Source of the DNA: Paraoerskovia marina DSM 21750
GTDB lineage: Bacteria > Actinomycetota > Actinomycetes > Actinomycetales > Cellulomonadaceae
DNA length: 64,000 bases
Assembly: GCF_000701465.1 (NCBI RefSeq)
Contig: NZ_JNIY01000006.1
Span: forward strand, 124,001-188,000
Direction of reading: 5' to 3'
The notes beneath the pieces are model-generated. The model ran no database searches. It had not been told where the DNA came from and saw only the letters and a list, made by a program, of their open reading frames with translations. The position numbers were made by a program, and so were the translations under genes. Below, one piece after another: positions 1 to 7,627 of the stretch. Within the stretch, counting starts at the first letter, position 1. Every line of letters begins with the position of its first letter.

Positions 1-294
1 CTCGCAGCCGCCGAGACCACGGGCGAGGCGTTCTGGCCCATGCCGCTGCCCGACGAGCTGCGTGCCGGCCTGAAGTCGAAGGTCGCCGACCTGCAGAACA
101 TCGGCGACCGGCCCGGCGGGATGCTCAGCGCCGGGATCTTCCTGCGCGAGTTCGTCGGTGACACCCCCTGGGCCCACCTGGACATCGCGGGCCCCTCGTT
201 CAACGAGAAGGCGCCGTTCGGCTACACCGGCGTCGGTGGCACCGGTGTCGGGGTCCGCACGCTGCTCGGACTGATCGAGGGTCGCGCGTCCTGA
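1..294 (+). CDS. pepA: Leucyl aminopeptidase (M17), C-terminal end
   Basis: This is the last 97 codons of a cytosol-type M17 leucyl aminopeptidase, cut by the left window edge and read in frame from base 1. The visible part matches the end of the M17 catalytic domain: FWPMPLP, then a segment with DRPGGMLSAGIFLREF, then WAHLDIAG and the closing GGTGVGVRTL. The family is a cytosolic, two-metal enzyme that releases N-terminal residues from peptides; its metal-binding residues lie upstream of the window. It is followed by a strong hairpin. In other Actinobacteria pepA/pepB sits just before the lipoamide dehydrogenase/E2 genes, as here. Confidence 0.92.
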   Translation, partial: LAAAETTGEAFWPMPLPDELRAGLKSKVADLQNIGDRPGGMLSAGIFLREFVGDTPWAHLDIAGPSFNEKAPFGYTGVGGTGVGVRTLLGLIEGRAS

Positions 295-313
295 CCGACG
301 TGGCTGCACACGG

Positions 314-365
314 CAGAACGGCGTCGTCGTCCCACCCTGCTCGACGGGACGACGACGCCGTTCTG
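314..365. terminator. 20-bp perfect hairpin after pepA
   Basis: The arms at 314-333 and 346-365 are exact reverse complements of 20 bp with a 12-nt loop. It lies 19 bases after the pepA stop and between convergent genes, so it can serve both strands. There is no T-tract. Confidence 0.8.
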
Positions 366-426
366 GCGTCCGGGTGGCGGGTCTGCCCGTCGCCCGACCG
401 GTCCGACGGCTCGGTGCCCCGACGTT

Positions 427-762
427 TCAGCGCCGCCGGTGCTGGCTGTTCCAGTCGCGATAGCGCTGCGGGTACCCGGTGCGTCGCACGTCGTAGACGG
501 GGACGCCGGCCTTCCGGGCCAGCTCGTGCGCGGTGCGCTCGTCCGGGACCCGACGGCGCGTCCACTCCCCGGTCGTCGCGACCAGGAGCACCGTCGTCGG
601 CGTCTCGTTCGTCGCCGGCTCGACGTAGACCTCGACGCCGACCCGCGTGCGGACGAACTCCGCAAGATGGTCGAGCGTGGCACGACGCGACGCGTCACCG
701 CCGGCAGGCGTGGACGAGGACCCTGAGGGTCGGCGGGAAAACAGACGGGACAGGCTCACCAT
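427..762 (-). CDS. Small conserved actinobacterial protein of unknown function
   Basis: This 111-residue protein lies divergent to lpdA. I know similar short proteins beside lpdA in Cellulomonadaceae; databases sometimes label them 'oxidoreductase', but I see no cofactor-binding motif to support that. The N-terminal 25 residues are basic and Ser-rich. The rest is a compact alpha/beta-looking domain with a VEVYVEP strand, TTVLLVATTGEWTRRRVPD and a C-terminal segment ending VYDVRRTGYPQRYRDW. There are no cysteines, signal peptide or membrane segment. The stop lies 61 bases from the pepA hairpin on the convergent side. Function is unknown. Confidence 0.72.
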   Translation of the reverse strand: MVSLSRLFSRRPSGSSSTPAGGDASRRATLDHLAEFVRTRVGVEVYVEPATNETPTTVLLVATTGEWTRRRVPDERTAHELARKAGVPVYDVRRTGYPQRYRDWNSQHRRR

Positions 763-815
763 GCCTGGCAGGATATGCCGACGACGGCGGGTCGCGCGTG
801 CGCGGCCGGCACACC

Positions 816-840
816 GGTGTCTTGAGCGTCACAAGACGCC
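816..840. promoter_or_regulatory. Inverted repeat between divergent gene and lpdA
   Basis: The core GTCTTG-N7-CAAGAC (819-837) is a perfect inverted repeat; with flanking bases the arms reach 9 positions with one mismatch. It sits in the 165-bp divergent region upstream of lpdA, where a regulator could bind. No known operator consensus was recognised. Confidence 0.4.
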
Positions 841-927
841 CGCACCGCCCCGGTTGGGCAGTGCCGCACGGTAGTGCCAAGATGGACGAGGCCCGAGCGG
901 TCCCGCGACGTCATGAAGGAGCCTGAG

Positions 928-2310
928 GTGGCCGAGAGCGACACCGAGTTCGACCTCGTCGTGCTCGGCGGCGGGAGCGCGGGGTACGCCGCCGCGCTCC
1001 GTGCCGCACAGCTGGGATCCTCGGTCGCGCTGATCGAGGCGCGCGAGCTCGGCGGAACCTGCCTGCACCGCGGGTGCATCCCGACCAAGGCTCTGCTGCA
1101 CGCCGCCGAGGTCGCCGACTCGGCTCGTGACGCAGCCACGGTGGGGGTCCGCGCCACGCTCGACGGCGTCGACATGGCCGCGGTGCACGCGTACAAGGAC
1201 AAGACCGTCGACGGGTTGTACCGAGGCCTGCAGGGCCTCGTCGCCTCCCGCAAGGTCACGCTCGTCGAGGGCTGGGGCACGCTCACCGCGCCGGACACCG
1301 TCGAGGTGGACGGCGTCGCCTACCGGGGCCGCGCGGTCCTCGCCGCACCGGGTGCCCGGTCCCGCACGATCCCGGGCGTCGAGATCCGCGGCCGTGTCGT
1401 CACCTCGGACGAGGCCCTCCGCCTCCAGGAGGTCCCCTCCTCCGTCGTCGTGCTGGGTGGCGGCGTGATCGGTGTCGAGTTCGCCAGCGCGTGGCGGTCC
1501 TTCGGCGCGTCGGTGACGATCGTCGAGGCGCTCGACCACCTGGTGCCCACCGAGGACGTCTCGTCGAGCAAGGCGCTCGAGCGTGCGTTCCGACGTCGCG
1601 GGATCGACCTTCGCCTCGGCACCCGGGTCGCGGGCGTCACGCAGGACGACACGGCGGCGCGCGTCACGCTCGAGGACGGGACGACGCTGGACGCCGACGT
1701 CCTTCTCGTCGCCGTCGGCCGGGCGCCCGCCACGGGCGACCTCGGTCTGTCGGAGGTCGGGGCGCGGCTCGACGACGGCTTCGTCGTCGTCGACGACACC
1801 CTCTCCACGGGGGTCGGGCCGCTCTACGCGGCCGGTGACGCCGTCCGTGGTCCGCAGCTCGCCCACCGCGGGTTCGCGCAGGGCATCTTCCTCGCCGAGC
1901 ACCTGGCAGGACTCGCACCGACACCGCTCGACGACGCAGGAATCCCCCGCGTCACCTACAGCGAGCCGGAGGTCGCCTCCGTCGGACTGACCGAGACACA
2001 GGCCCGCGCGCGGTACGGGGCCGAGGGTGTCGATACGATGGAGTACAACCTGGCCGGAAACGGCAGGAGCAAGATCCTGGGAACCCAGGGTCACGTCAAG
2101 TTGATCCGAGCAAAGGACGGTCCTGTCGTGGGTGTCCATCTGGTCGGCTCGCGCGTGGGCGAGCAGATCGGCGAGGGTCAACTCATCGTGAACTGGGAGG
2201 CGCACCCGGACGAGGTCGCTGCTCTGGTGCACGCCCACCCCACGCAGAACGAGGCGATGGGCGAGGCCCACCTGGCATTGGCTGGCAAGCCCCTGCACGC
2301 CCACAACTGA
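928..2310 (+). CDS. lpdA: Dihydrolipoyl dehydrogenase (E3)
   Basis: FAD-dependent E3 of the pyruvate/2-oxoglutarate dehydrogenase complexes, reoxidising dihydrolipoamide with NAD+. The 460-residue length is typical. The N-terminal FAD site is VVLGGGSAGYAAA, followed by the redox-active disulfide GGTCLHRGCIP (Cys45 and Cys50). The NAD-binding site is VVVLGGGVIGVEFAS, the second FAD motif is YAAGD, and the C-terminal interface carries the catalytic HAHPTQNE motif. The GTG at 928 is chosen because AAGGAG lies at 916-921; the upstream in-frame ATG has no such site. It lies 29 bases before the E2 gene and is probably cotranscribed with it. Confidence 0.96.
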   Translation: MAESDTEFDLVVLGGGSAGYAAALRAAQLGSSVALIEARELGGTCLHRGCIPTKALLHAAEVADSARDAATVGVRATLDGVDMAAVHAYKDKTVDGLYRGLQGLVASRKVTLVEGWGTLTAPDTVEVDGVAYRGRAVLAAPGARSRTIPGVEIRGRVVTSDEALRLQEVPSSVVVLGGGVIGVEFASAWRSFGASVTIVEALDHLVPTEDVSSSKALERAFRRRGIDLRLGTRVAGVTQDDTAARVTLEDGTTLDADVLLVAVGRAPATGDLGLSEVGARLDDGFVVVDDTLSTGVGPLYAAGDAVRGPQLAHRGFAQGIFLAEHLAGLAPTPLDDAGIPRVTYSEPEVASVGLTETQARARYGAEGVDTMEYNLAGNGRSKILGTQGHVKLIRAKDGPVVGVHLVGSRVGEQIGEGQLIVNWEAHPDEVAALVHAHPTQNEAMGEAHLALAGKPLHAHN

Positions 2311-2339
2311 TCCGACGATAGAAGGAGACCTCAGAGGTC

Positions 2340-4085
2340 ATGTCTGACACCGTGCAGATGCCGGCTCTCGGCGAGAGTGTTACCGAGGGCACTGTCACCC
2401 GCTGGCTCAAGTCCGTAGGCGACTCCGTCGAGGTCGACGAGCCGTTGCTCGAGGTCTCGACCGACAAGGTCGACACCGAGATCCCCTCACCGGTCGCCGG
2501 AACCCTCACCAAGATCCTGGTCGAGGAGGACGAGACCGTCGAGGTCGGCGCCGACCTCGCCGTGATCGGCGACGGGTCCGGGTCCGACTCGGAGGAGGAG
2601 GCCCCGGCCGACGAGCCCGCCGAGGAGGCGCCCCAGACCGAGGAGCCCGCTCCCGAGGCCGAGAAGGCTCCGGAGAAGGACGACGAGCCGGCCAAGGAGG
2701 ACGCCGCGCCCGCCGCAGAGTCCTCTGGCGGGTCCTCCGGCGACGGCGAGGAGATCACGCTCCCCGCCCTCGGCGAGAGCGTCACCGAGGGGACCGTGAC
2801 CCGCTGGCTCAAGTCCGTCGGCGACACCGTCGAGGTCGATGAGCCGTTGCTCGAGGTCTCGACCGACAAGGTCGACACCGAGGTGCCGTCGCCCATCGCG
2901 GGCACCGTCCAGAAGATCCTGGTCGAGGAGGACGAGACCGTCGAGGTCGGTGCGGTCCTCGCGGTCGTCGGCTCCGGGGCAGCACCTGCTGCTGAGCCGG
3001 AGAAGGCGCCGGAGCCCGAGCCCGAGAAGGCGCCGGAGCCGGAGAAGTCGCCGGAGCCGGAGCCCGAGAAGGCACCTGCCCCGAAGGCGGAGAGCGCGCC
3101 GGCACCGGAGAAGAAGCCGGAGCCGACGAGCGAGAAGCCTTCGGGCGGCCGGAGCGGCGGGTCGTACCTGACGCCGCTCGTCCGCAAGCTCGCGGCGCAG
3201 AAGGGTGTGGACGTCGAGTCCGTCACGGGCACCGGCGTCGGTGGCCGTATCCGCAAGGAGGACGTGCTCGAGGCTGCGCGCAAGGCCGAGGAGGCTGCTG
3301 CCGCCCCGGCCGCGGCGTCCACGGGCTCTGCGCCGAAGGCGCCGACCACGGTGCCCGAGGTCTCCCCGCTGCGCGGGACCACCGAGAAGATGTCGCGCCT
3401 GCGCAAGATCGTCGCGAGCCGCATGGTCGAGGCGCTGCAGACGCAGGCTCAGCTCACCACGGTGGTCGAGGTCGACGTCACGCGGGTCGCCAAGCTCCGT
3501 GCGAAGGCGAAGTCGTCCTTCAAGGCTCGTGAGGGCGCGAACCTGACGTTCCTGCCGTTCTTCACGCTGGCCGCGGCAGAGGCGCTCAAGGCTCACCCGA
3601 ACATCAACGCGAGCATCGAGGACGACCAGATCGTCTATCACGGCCAGGAGAACATCGGCATCGCGGTCGACACGCCGCGGGGCCTCCTGGTCCCGGTCAT
3701 CCGCGACGCGGGCGACCTGAACCTGGCGGGCATCGCGCGCAAGATCGCCGACCTCGGCGGTCGTACGCGCGAGAACAAGGTCGCTCCGGACGAGCTCGGC
3801 GGCGCCACGTTCACGATCACGAACACCGGCTCCGGCGGTGCCCTGATCGACACGCCGATCGTCCCCGGTGGTCAGGTCGCGATCCTGGGTACCGGCACTA
3901 TCGTCAAGCGTCCTGTGGTCGTCACCGACGACGAGGGCAACGAGAGCATCGCCGTCCGGTCGATGTGCTACATCTTCCTCTCCTACGACCACCGCCTGGT
4001 CGACGGGGCCGATGCAGCGCGCTTCCTCGCGACGGTGAAGAACCGCATCGAGGAGGGTGCGTTCGAGGCCGAGGTCGGCCTCTGA
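2340..4085 (+). CDS. sucB: Dihydrolipoamide acyltransferase (E2), two lipoyl domains
   Basis: E2 core enzyme moving acyl groups from E1 to CoA on swinging lipoyl arms. Domains in order: lipoyl domain 1 (about residues 3-76, lipoylated Lys in STDKVDTE), an acidic Ala/Pro/Glu linker, lipoyl domain 2 (about 137-213), a second Pro/Glu/Lys linker, a peripheral subunit-binding domain (about 277-318, [12 protein letters not shown]), and the catalytic domain ending in [11 protein letters not shown] with the HxxxDG active site. GAAGGAGA at 2321-2328 precedes the ATG. In many Actinobacteria this E2 (called DlaT or SucB) serves pyruvate dehydrogenase and may also serve the 2-oxoglutarate complex; which acyl group it moves cannot be read from sequence. 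lpdA is directly upstream and aceE is 31 kb away. Confidence 0.95.
   Translation: MSDTVQMPALGESVTEGTVTRWLKSVGDSVEVDEPLLEVSTDKVDTEIPSPVAGTLTKILVEEDETVEVGADLAVIGDGSGSDSEEEAPADEPAEEAPQTEEPAPEAEKAPEKDDEPAKEDAAPAAESSGGSSGDGEEITLPALGESVTEGTVTRWLKSVGDTVEVDEPLLEVSTDKVDTEVPSPIAGTVQKILVEEDETVEVGAVLAVVGSGAAPAAEPEKAPEPEPEKAPEPEKSPEPEPEKAPAPKAESAPAPEKKPEPTSEKPSGGRSGGSYLTPLVRKLAAQKGVDVESVTGTGVGGRIRKEDVLEAARKAEEAAAAPAAASTGSAPKAPTTVPEVSPLRGTTEKMSRLRKIVASRMVEALQTQAQLTTVVEVDVTRVAKLRAKAKSSFKAREGANLTFLPFFTLAAAEALKAHPNINASIEDDQIVYHGQENIGIAVDTPRGLLVPVIRDAGDLNLAGIARKIADLGGRTRENKVAPDELGGATFTITNTGSGGALIDTPIVPGGQVAILGTGTIVKRPVVVTDDEGNESIAVRSMCYIFLSYDHRLVDGADAARFLATVKNRIEEGAFEAEVGL
2364..2549 (+). repeat. Lipoyl-domain repeat, copy 1
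   Basis: This 186-base block in the E2 gene matches 2766-2951 almost base for base; the differences are scattered and mostly third-position. It encodes lipoyl domain 1. Confidence 0.85.
2766..2951 (+). repeat. Lipoyl-domain repeat, copy 2
   Basis: Second copy of the 186-base lipoyl block, encoding lipoyl domain 2. The near-identity at DNA level suggests recent duplication or ongoing gene conversion between the copies. Confidence 0.85.
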
Positions 4086-4108
4086 CCGACGCTCCTTCGC
4101 ACGACGAC

Positions 4109-4138
4109 GACGGGTCCCACCTTCGGGTGGGGCCCGTC
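4109..4138 (+). terminator. Hairpin terminator after E2 gene
   Basis: A 13-bp stem (4109-4121 with 4126-4138) with one G-U pair closes on a UUCG tetraloop 23 bases after the E2 stop. A short pyrimidine run follows. Confidence 0.85.
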
Positions 4139-4185
4139 TCGTGCTTCTGACGGCGTGGGTGGTGGAAACGACCTACCGTGTCCCC

Positions 4186-5076
4186 ATGGACATCGTCATC
4201 GCCGGCTCACGCGGCTTGATCGGAACTGCCCTGGTCGACCTTCTGCGTGCACAGGGCCACCAGGTACGGCGGCTGGTGCGCGGGAGCGCGGGCGGCAGGG
4301 ACGAGGTGCCCTGGGACCCGGCACGCGGGCATCTGGACGTCGGAGTCCTCCGCGGGGCCGACGCCGTCGTGAACCTCGGCGGTGCGGGTGTCGGCGACAA
4401 GACGTGGACGGCCGCCTACAAGCGCACGATCCTCGAGTCCCGCGTGGGTCCGACGTCGTTGCTCGCCTCGACGATGGCGTCGATGGACGTCCCACCGCGC
4501 CGGTTCCTGCAGGCGTCGGCGGTCGGGTACTACGGGGACCGTGGATCACTCGTCCTGACCGAGTCCGCCGGCCCCGGACGCGGCTTCCTCGCGGGCGTCT
4601 GCACCCGCTGGGAGGCCGCGGCCGACCCGGCCCGCGAGGCGGGGATCGGCGTCGCGCACCTGCGCACCGGCGTCGTGCTGTCGCGCCAGGGCGGTGCGCT
4701 CGCGCGACTGGTGCCCGTCCTGCGCACCGGGCTGGGCGGGCCGCTCGGGCGCGGGGACCAGTACTGGCCGTGGATCACCCTCGCGGACGAGGTGGCAGCG
4801 ATCAGCCATCTCGTGTCGTCCGACGTCTCCGGTCCGGTGAACCTGAGTGCCCCCGTCCCGGTGACGAACCTCGAGCTCACGCGCGCGATCGCGGACCAGG
4901 TGCACAGACCTGCTGCCATCCCGGTGCCCGAGATCGCTCTCCGCGTGGCGCTGGGCGAGTTCGGGACGACGCTGGTCGACTCGCAACGGGTCGTGCCGGC
5001 TGCTCTCGAGGACGACGGGTTCGTCTTCCGCCACCGCACGATCGAGGACGGGGCGAGGTGGGCCGTCGGTCGCTGA
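4186..5076 (+). CDS. TIGR01777 family NAD(P)-dependent epimerase-like protein
   Basis: A 296-residue atypical short-chain dehydrogenase/epimerase of the YfcH/TIGR01777 family. The Rossmann motif IVIAGSRGLIGTAL opens the protein, as is usual for the family. Other family signatures are NLGGAGVGDKTWTAAYK, the SAVGYYGDRG segment holding the catalytic-type YYG, and a C-terminal DUF1731-like region with PEIALRVALGEFGTTLVDSQRV. The substrate is unknown in all members I know. The ATG at 4186 puts the nucleotide-binding strand at the N-terminus. The M. tuberculosis counterpart (Rv2216) likewise follows the E2 gene. Confidence 0.9.
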   Translation: MDIVIAGSRGLIGTALVDLLRAQGHQVRRLVRGSAGGRDEVPWDPARGHLDVGVLRGADAVVNLGGAGVGDKTWTAAYKRTILESRVGPTSLLASTMASMDVPPRRFLQASAVGYYGDRGSLVLTESAGPGRGFLAGVCTRWEAAADPAREAGIGVAHLRTGVVLSRQGGALARLVPVLRTGLGGPLGRGDQYWPWITLADEVAAISHLVSSDVSGPVNLSAPVPVTNLELTRAIADQVHRPAAIPVPEIALRVALGEFGTTLVDSQRVVPAALEDDGFVFRHRTIEDGARWAVGR

Positions 5077-5108
5077 CGGCCGTCACCCCGGTCCAGGGCG
5101 ACGTCCGG

Positions 5109-6488
5109 TCACTCGACGTCGCGGACGAGCCAGGTCGTCCCCACCCTCTGCAGGACGAGGACGTCCGTCTGCTCCTGAGGCTCTACCGCCGTCGTCCCGG
5201 ATCCGGTCCGCTGCTCGTGCGCCTCGACCACGTAGGTCACCCGGACACGGGCGTCGGCATCGGCGTCGAACGCCTCTCCGGCCGGGTCGTGCACCTCGGG
5301 GTTCTCGAGCACTGCATCCTGGACGACGCCGGTCAGGCCGACGAACTCGACGTCCTGTGCCGTCAGCTGCTCGACGAACGCACTGTCCTCGACCGCGGCC
5401 GGGGAGCCTGCGACGGTGACGTCGGCGATGTCGCCGTGACCCCCGAGGGCCTCGAGACGCGCGACCGTCAGCTCGCCCGCGATCTGCTCGATCGACGCGG
5501 CGTGGTCGACCGGGCGCGTGCCGGGTCCGTCCTCGACACCCGAAGACGCCGTGTCCGGCACGGGATCCGCCGTCTCGGCGTCCCCCGCGCCCGCGCGCAC
5601 GAAGGTCTCCGACCCCACCAGCGAGACGGCGCCGACCGCGATCGCCGCGAGCACCGGGAGCACAAGCAGCGACCGACGGCGTGCCCGTGGTTCGCGACGC
5701 ACCGTTCTGAGCTCTCGTCGCCGGGGCAACGGTCCACGCGCCGGATCGGCACCGAGTGCCCGGGCGCTCAACGCTCCCGCGATCTCCGCCCCGTCGGGAA
5801 CCCGCAACGGGCACCGGTCGGCGGTGTCCTGACAACGACCGGCAAAGGCGACGGCATCGGGCCGCGACCACGGCACCGGGTCCTGGGCGTCGGCGAGGAC
5901 GCCCGCGAGGCCTGACCCGGCCGCTCCCGACCGGGCGACGACCCGGGCCGCGTCGGCGACGTCGTCGGCCGGGTTCCGTTCGTCGGCGGCGTCGAGCCGT
6001 ACGGCGAGCCGTGCACACCCGTCGGGCGAGACGAGGATGTCCGACGCGGTGAGCGGTCCGTACGTCAGGTGCGCGGCATGGATCGCGGCAAGGCCGGCGC
6101 CCACCGAGGCTCCGAGGCTCGCCATCTCGCCCGGGTCGAGCTGACCGCGCAGGAGGGTCAGCTCGGCAAGCGTGATGTCCTCGGAGTCCGGCACGAGTGC
6201 CACGGGCGGGCTCTCGACGATCTCGAGCACGGGCTCGACGTGGACGTCCCGCAGCCGGACGAGCACTGCGAGCCGGGACGCGGCGGCGTCCGGGACGGCC
6301 CGAGCCAGCATCCTGGCGCCCGCACCGTCGCGCAGGCGCCATCCCTCCGAGTCACCGGCACTGCCGTGGAACGTCCATCCACGTACCTCGGCGAGCGCGG
6401 GGATCTCCGGTGGGACGAAGGCATCCTCCTCCGCAGCGGAGGGCGGGCGGTGGCGGAGTCGGGCAAGCCGGGTGGCGGGGGCACGCAT
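5109..6488 (-). CDS. Membrane-anchored pseudokinase-like protein
   Basis: A 459-residue protein in three parts. Residues 1 to about 250 resemble a degraded Ser/Thr protein kinase fold: an alpha-E-like helix (GASVGAGLAAIHAAHLTYG) runs into PLTASDILVSPDG, where active kinases have H-R-D-x-K-x-x-N. The catalytic Asp, the VAIK lysine and the DFG motif are all missing. A basic stretch (RRREL...RRRSLL) is followed by one membrane helix at about residues 285-305. The extracytoplasmic part is first acidic and low complexity, then about 140 residues form an alpha/beta domain ending TTWLVRDVE. The orientation (kinase-like part inside) follows from the basic residues before the helix. It probably binds ligands or partners rather than phosphorylating; function unknown. 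Confidence 0.65.
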   Translation of the reverse strand: MRAPATRLARLRHRPPSAAEEDAFVPPEIPALAEVRGWTFHGSAGDSEGWRLRDGAGARMLARAVPDAAASRLAVLVRLRDVHVEPVLEIVESPPVALVPDSEDITLAELTLLRGQLDPGEMASLGASVGAGLAAIHAAHLTYGPLTASDILVSPDGCARLAVRLDAADERNPADDVADAARVVARSGAAGSGLAGVLADAQDPVPWSRPDAVAFAGRCQDTADRCPLRVPDGAEIAGALSARALGADPARGPLPRRRELRTVRREPRARRRSLLVLPVLAAIAVGAVSLVGSETFVRAGAGDAETADPVPDTASSGVEDGPGTRPVDHAASIEQIAGELTVARLEALGGHGDIADVTVAGSPAAVEDSAFVEQLTAQDVEFVGLTGVVQDAVLENPEVHDPAGEAFDADADARVRVTYVVEAHEQRTGSGTTAVEPQEQTDVLVLQRVGTTWLVRDVE

Positions 6489-6541
6489 GGTCCCATCTCA
6501 CCGCACGGCGCACCCCGCCAGGGCGTTGTCCACAGGCACGG

Positions 6542-7567
6542 CTACACCGCGACGCGGCGGCCCTCCCTTGCCGAGACCCGCGCGGCGTCCAGGACGTCGG
6601 CGATGCGCACGGCGTCGTCGGGGTCGACCGGGACCGGGGCCCTCCCTGCCAGCCAGGCGTCGACCGCCCGGTAGAAGTCGGCGTGACCCCCGGGCGCGCG
6701 GGTGACGGGCTCACGCTCGCTCCCCCGGACGAGCCACCCTTCCGCACCCTCGGGTGAGTCCTGGTCCAGCACCTCGAAGACCGACGCGTCGTTCTCGAAG
6801 GTCGTCACGACGTACGCGGCGCGCGATCCCAGCACGCGGGTCCGAGGGCCGGGCGCCGCGCAGAACGAGCCGGCCCAGAGCCTGCTGACCGCCTGTGTGC
6901 CGCCGTCGGGCCGCTCGTGGTGCAGGATCAGGAAGACGTCGTCCTCCGTCGGCGTGGTGTGCGCACGCAGCTCGGCGTACACCGAGGTCACCGGACCGAG
7001 GACCTGCGTGGCGGAGTCGACGAGGTGCGGCCCGAGGTCGAGAAGCAGCCCTCCGCCGAGCGCGTCGTTCTCCTTCCAGCGGTCGCGCGGAACCGGGCGC
7101 CACCGCTCCCAGCGACGCTCGAAGGTGTGGACGTCGCCCAGCTCCCCCGCGTCCAGCAGCGACCGCAGGGTGCGTTGCTCGTCGTCCCAGCGCCGGTTCT
7201 GGAAGATCGTGAAGGGTGTACCGGCGTCGTACGCCGCGGCGACCACTGCCCGCGCCCCGTCGCCGTCGAGCGCGATCGGCTTGTCGAGGACGAACGGGAC
7301 CCGCGCGGCGCTCACGGCGAGCGCGTGCTCGACGTGGAGCTGGGTCGGGCTCGCCACGACGACCACGTCGTAGCCGGACGTGTCGAGCAGCAGGCCCGCG
7401 ACGTCGTCGTACAGGTCGACTCCGGGCCAGTCCGTCGACGCCTCCTCGCGACGCTTCGCGGACCTCGCGACGACGGCGGTCACCTGCAGGCCCGCCTCCC
7501 GGACCAGTCGCGCGTGGATACCTCGCCCTGATCCTCCGTAGCCGATGACGGCGACTCGTGTGCTCAT
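6542..7567 (-). CDS. Gfo/Idh/MocA family oxidoreductase
   Basis: A 341-residue NAD(P)-dependent oxidoreductase. The N-terminal Rossmann motif is VAVIGYGGSGRGIHARL. The signature VVVASPTQLHVEHALAV and the catalytic-region lysine in VPFVLDKPIALD follow, and the C-terminal domain opens with NRRWDDEQRTLRSLLDAGELGDV. These features are typical of enzymes acting on sugars, inositols or related polyols; the exact substrate cannot be inferred. The ATG at 7567 (MSTRVAVIGYG) is preferred to a GTG 18 bases upstream because it brings the Rossmann strand to the usual position. It lies 60 bases downstream of the MMPL transporter gene on the same strand. Confidence 0.88.
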   Translation of the reverse strand: MSTRVAVIGYGGSGRGIHARLVREAGLQVTAVVARSAKRREEASTDWPGVDLYDDVAGLLLDTSGYDVVVVASPTQLHVEHALAVSAARVPFVLDKPIALDGDGARAVVAAAYDAGTPFTIFQNRRWDDEQRTLRSLLDAGELGDVHTFERRWERWRPVPRDRWKENDALGGGLLLDLGPHLVDSATQVLGPVTSVYAELRAHTTPTEDDVFLILHHERPDGGTQAVSRLWAGSFCAAPGPRTRVLGSRAAYVVTTFENDASVFEVLDQDSPEGAEGWLVRGSEREPVTRAPGGHADFYRAVDAWLAGRAPVPVDPDDAVRIADVLDAARVSAREGRRVAV

Positions 7568-7627
7568 GCCCTCATCCCATCGCACCGCCGCGGCTGACGC
7601 GAACCGCGGCGGTACGACGACTCCCTG

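Noticed and set aside
829-2304. Long open frames opposite lpdA and opposite many other genes
   Set aside because: These are antisense shadows of high-G+C coding genes, with Arg/Pro-rich or random-looking products and no family features.
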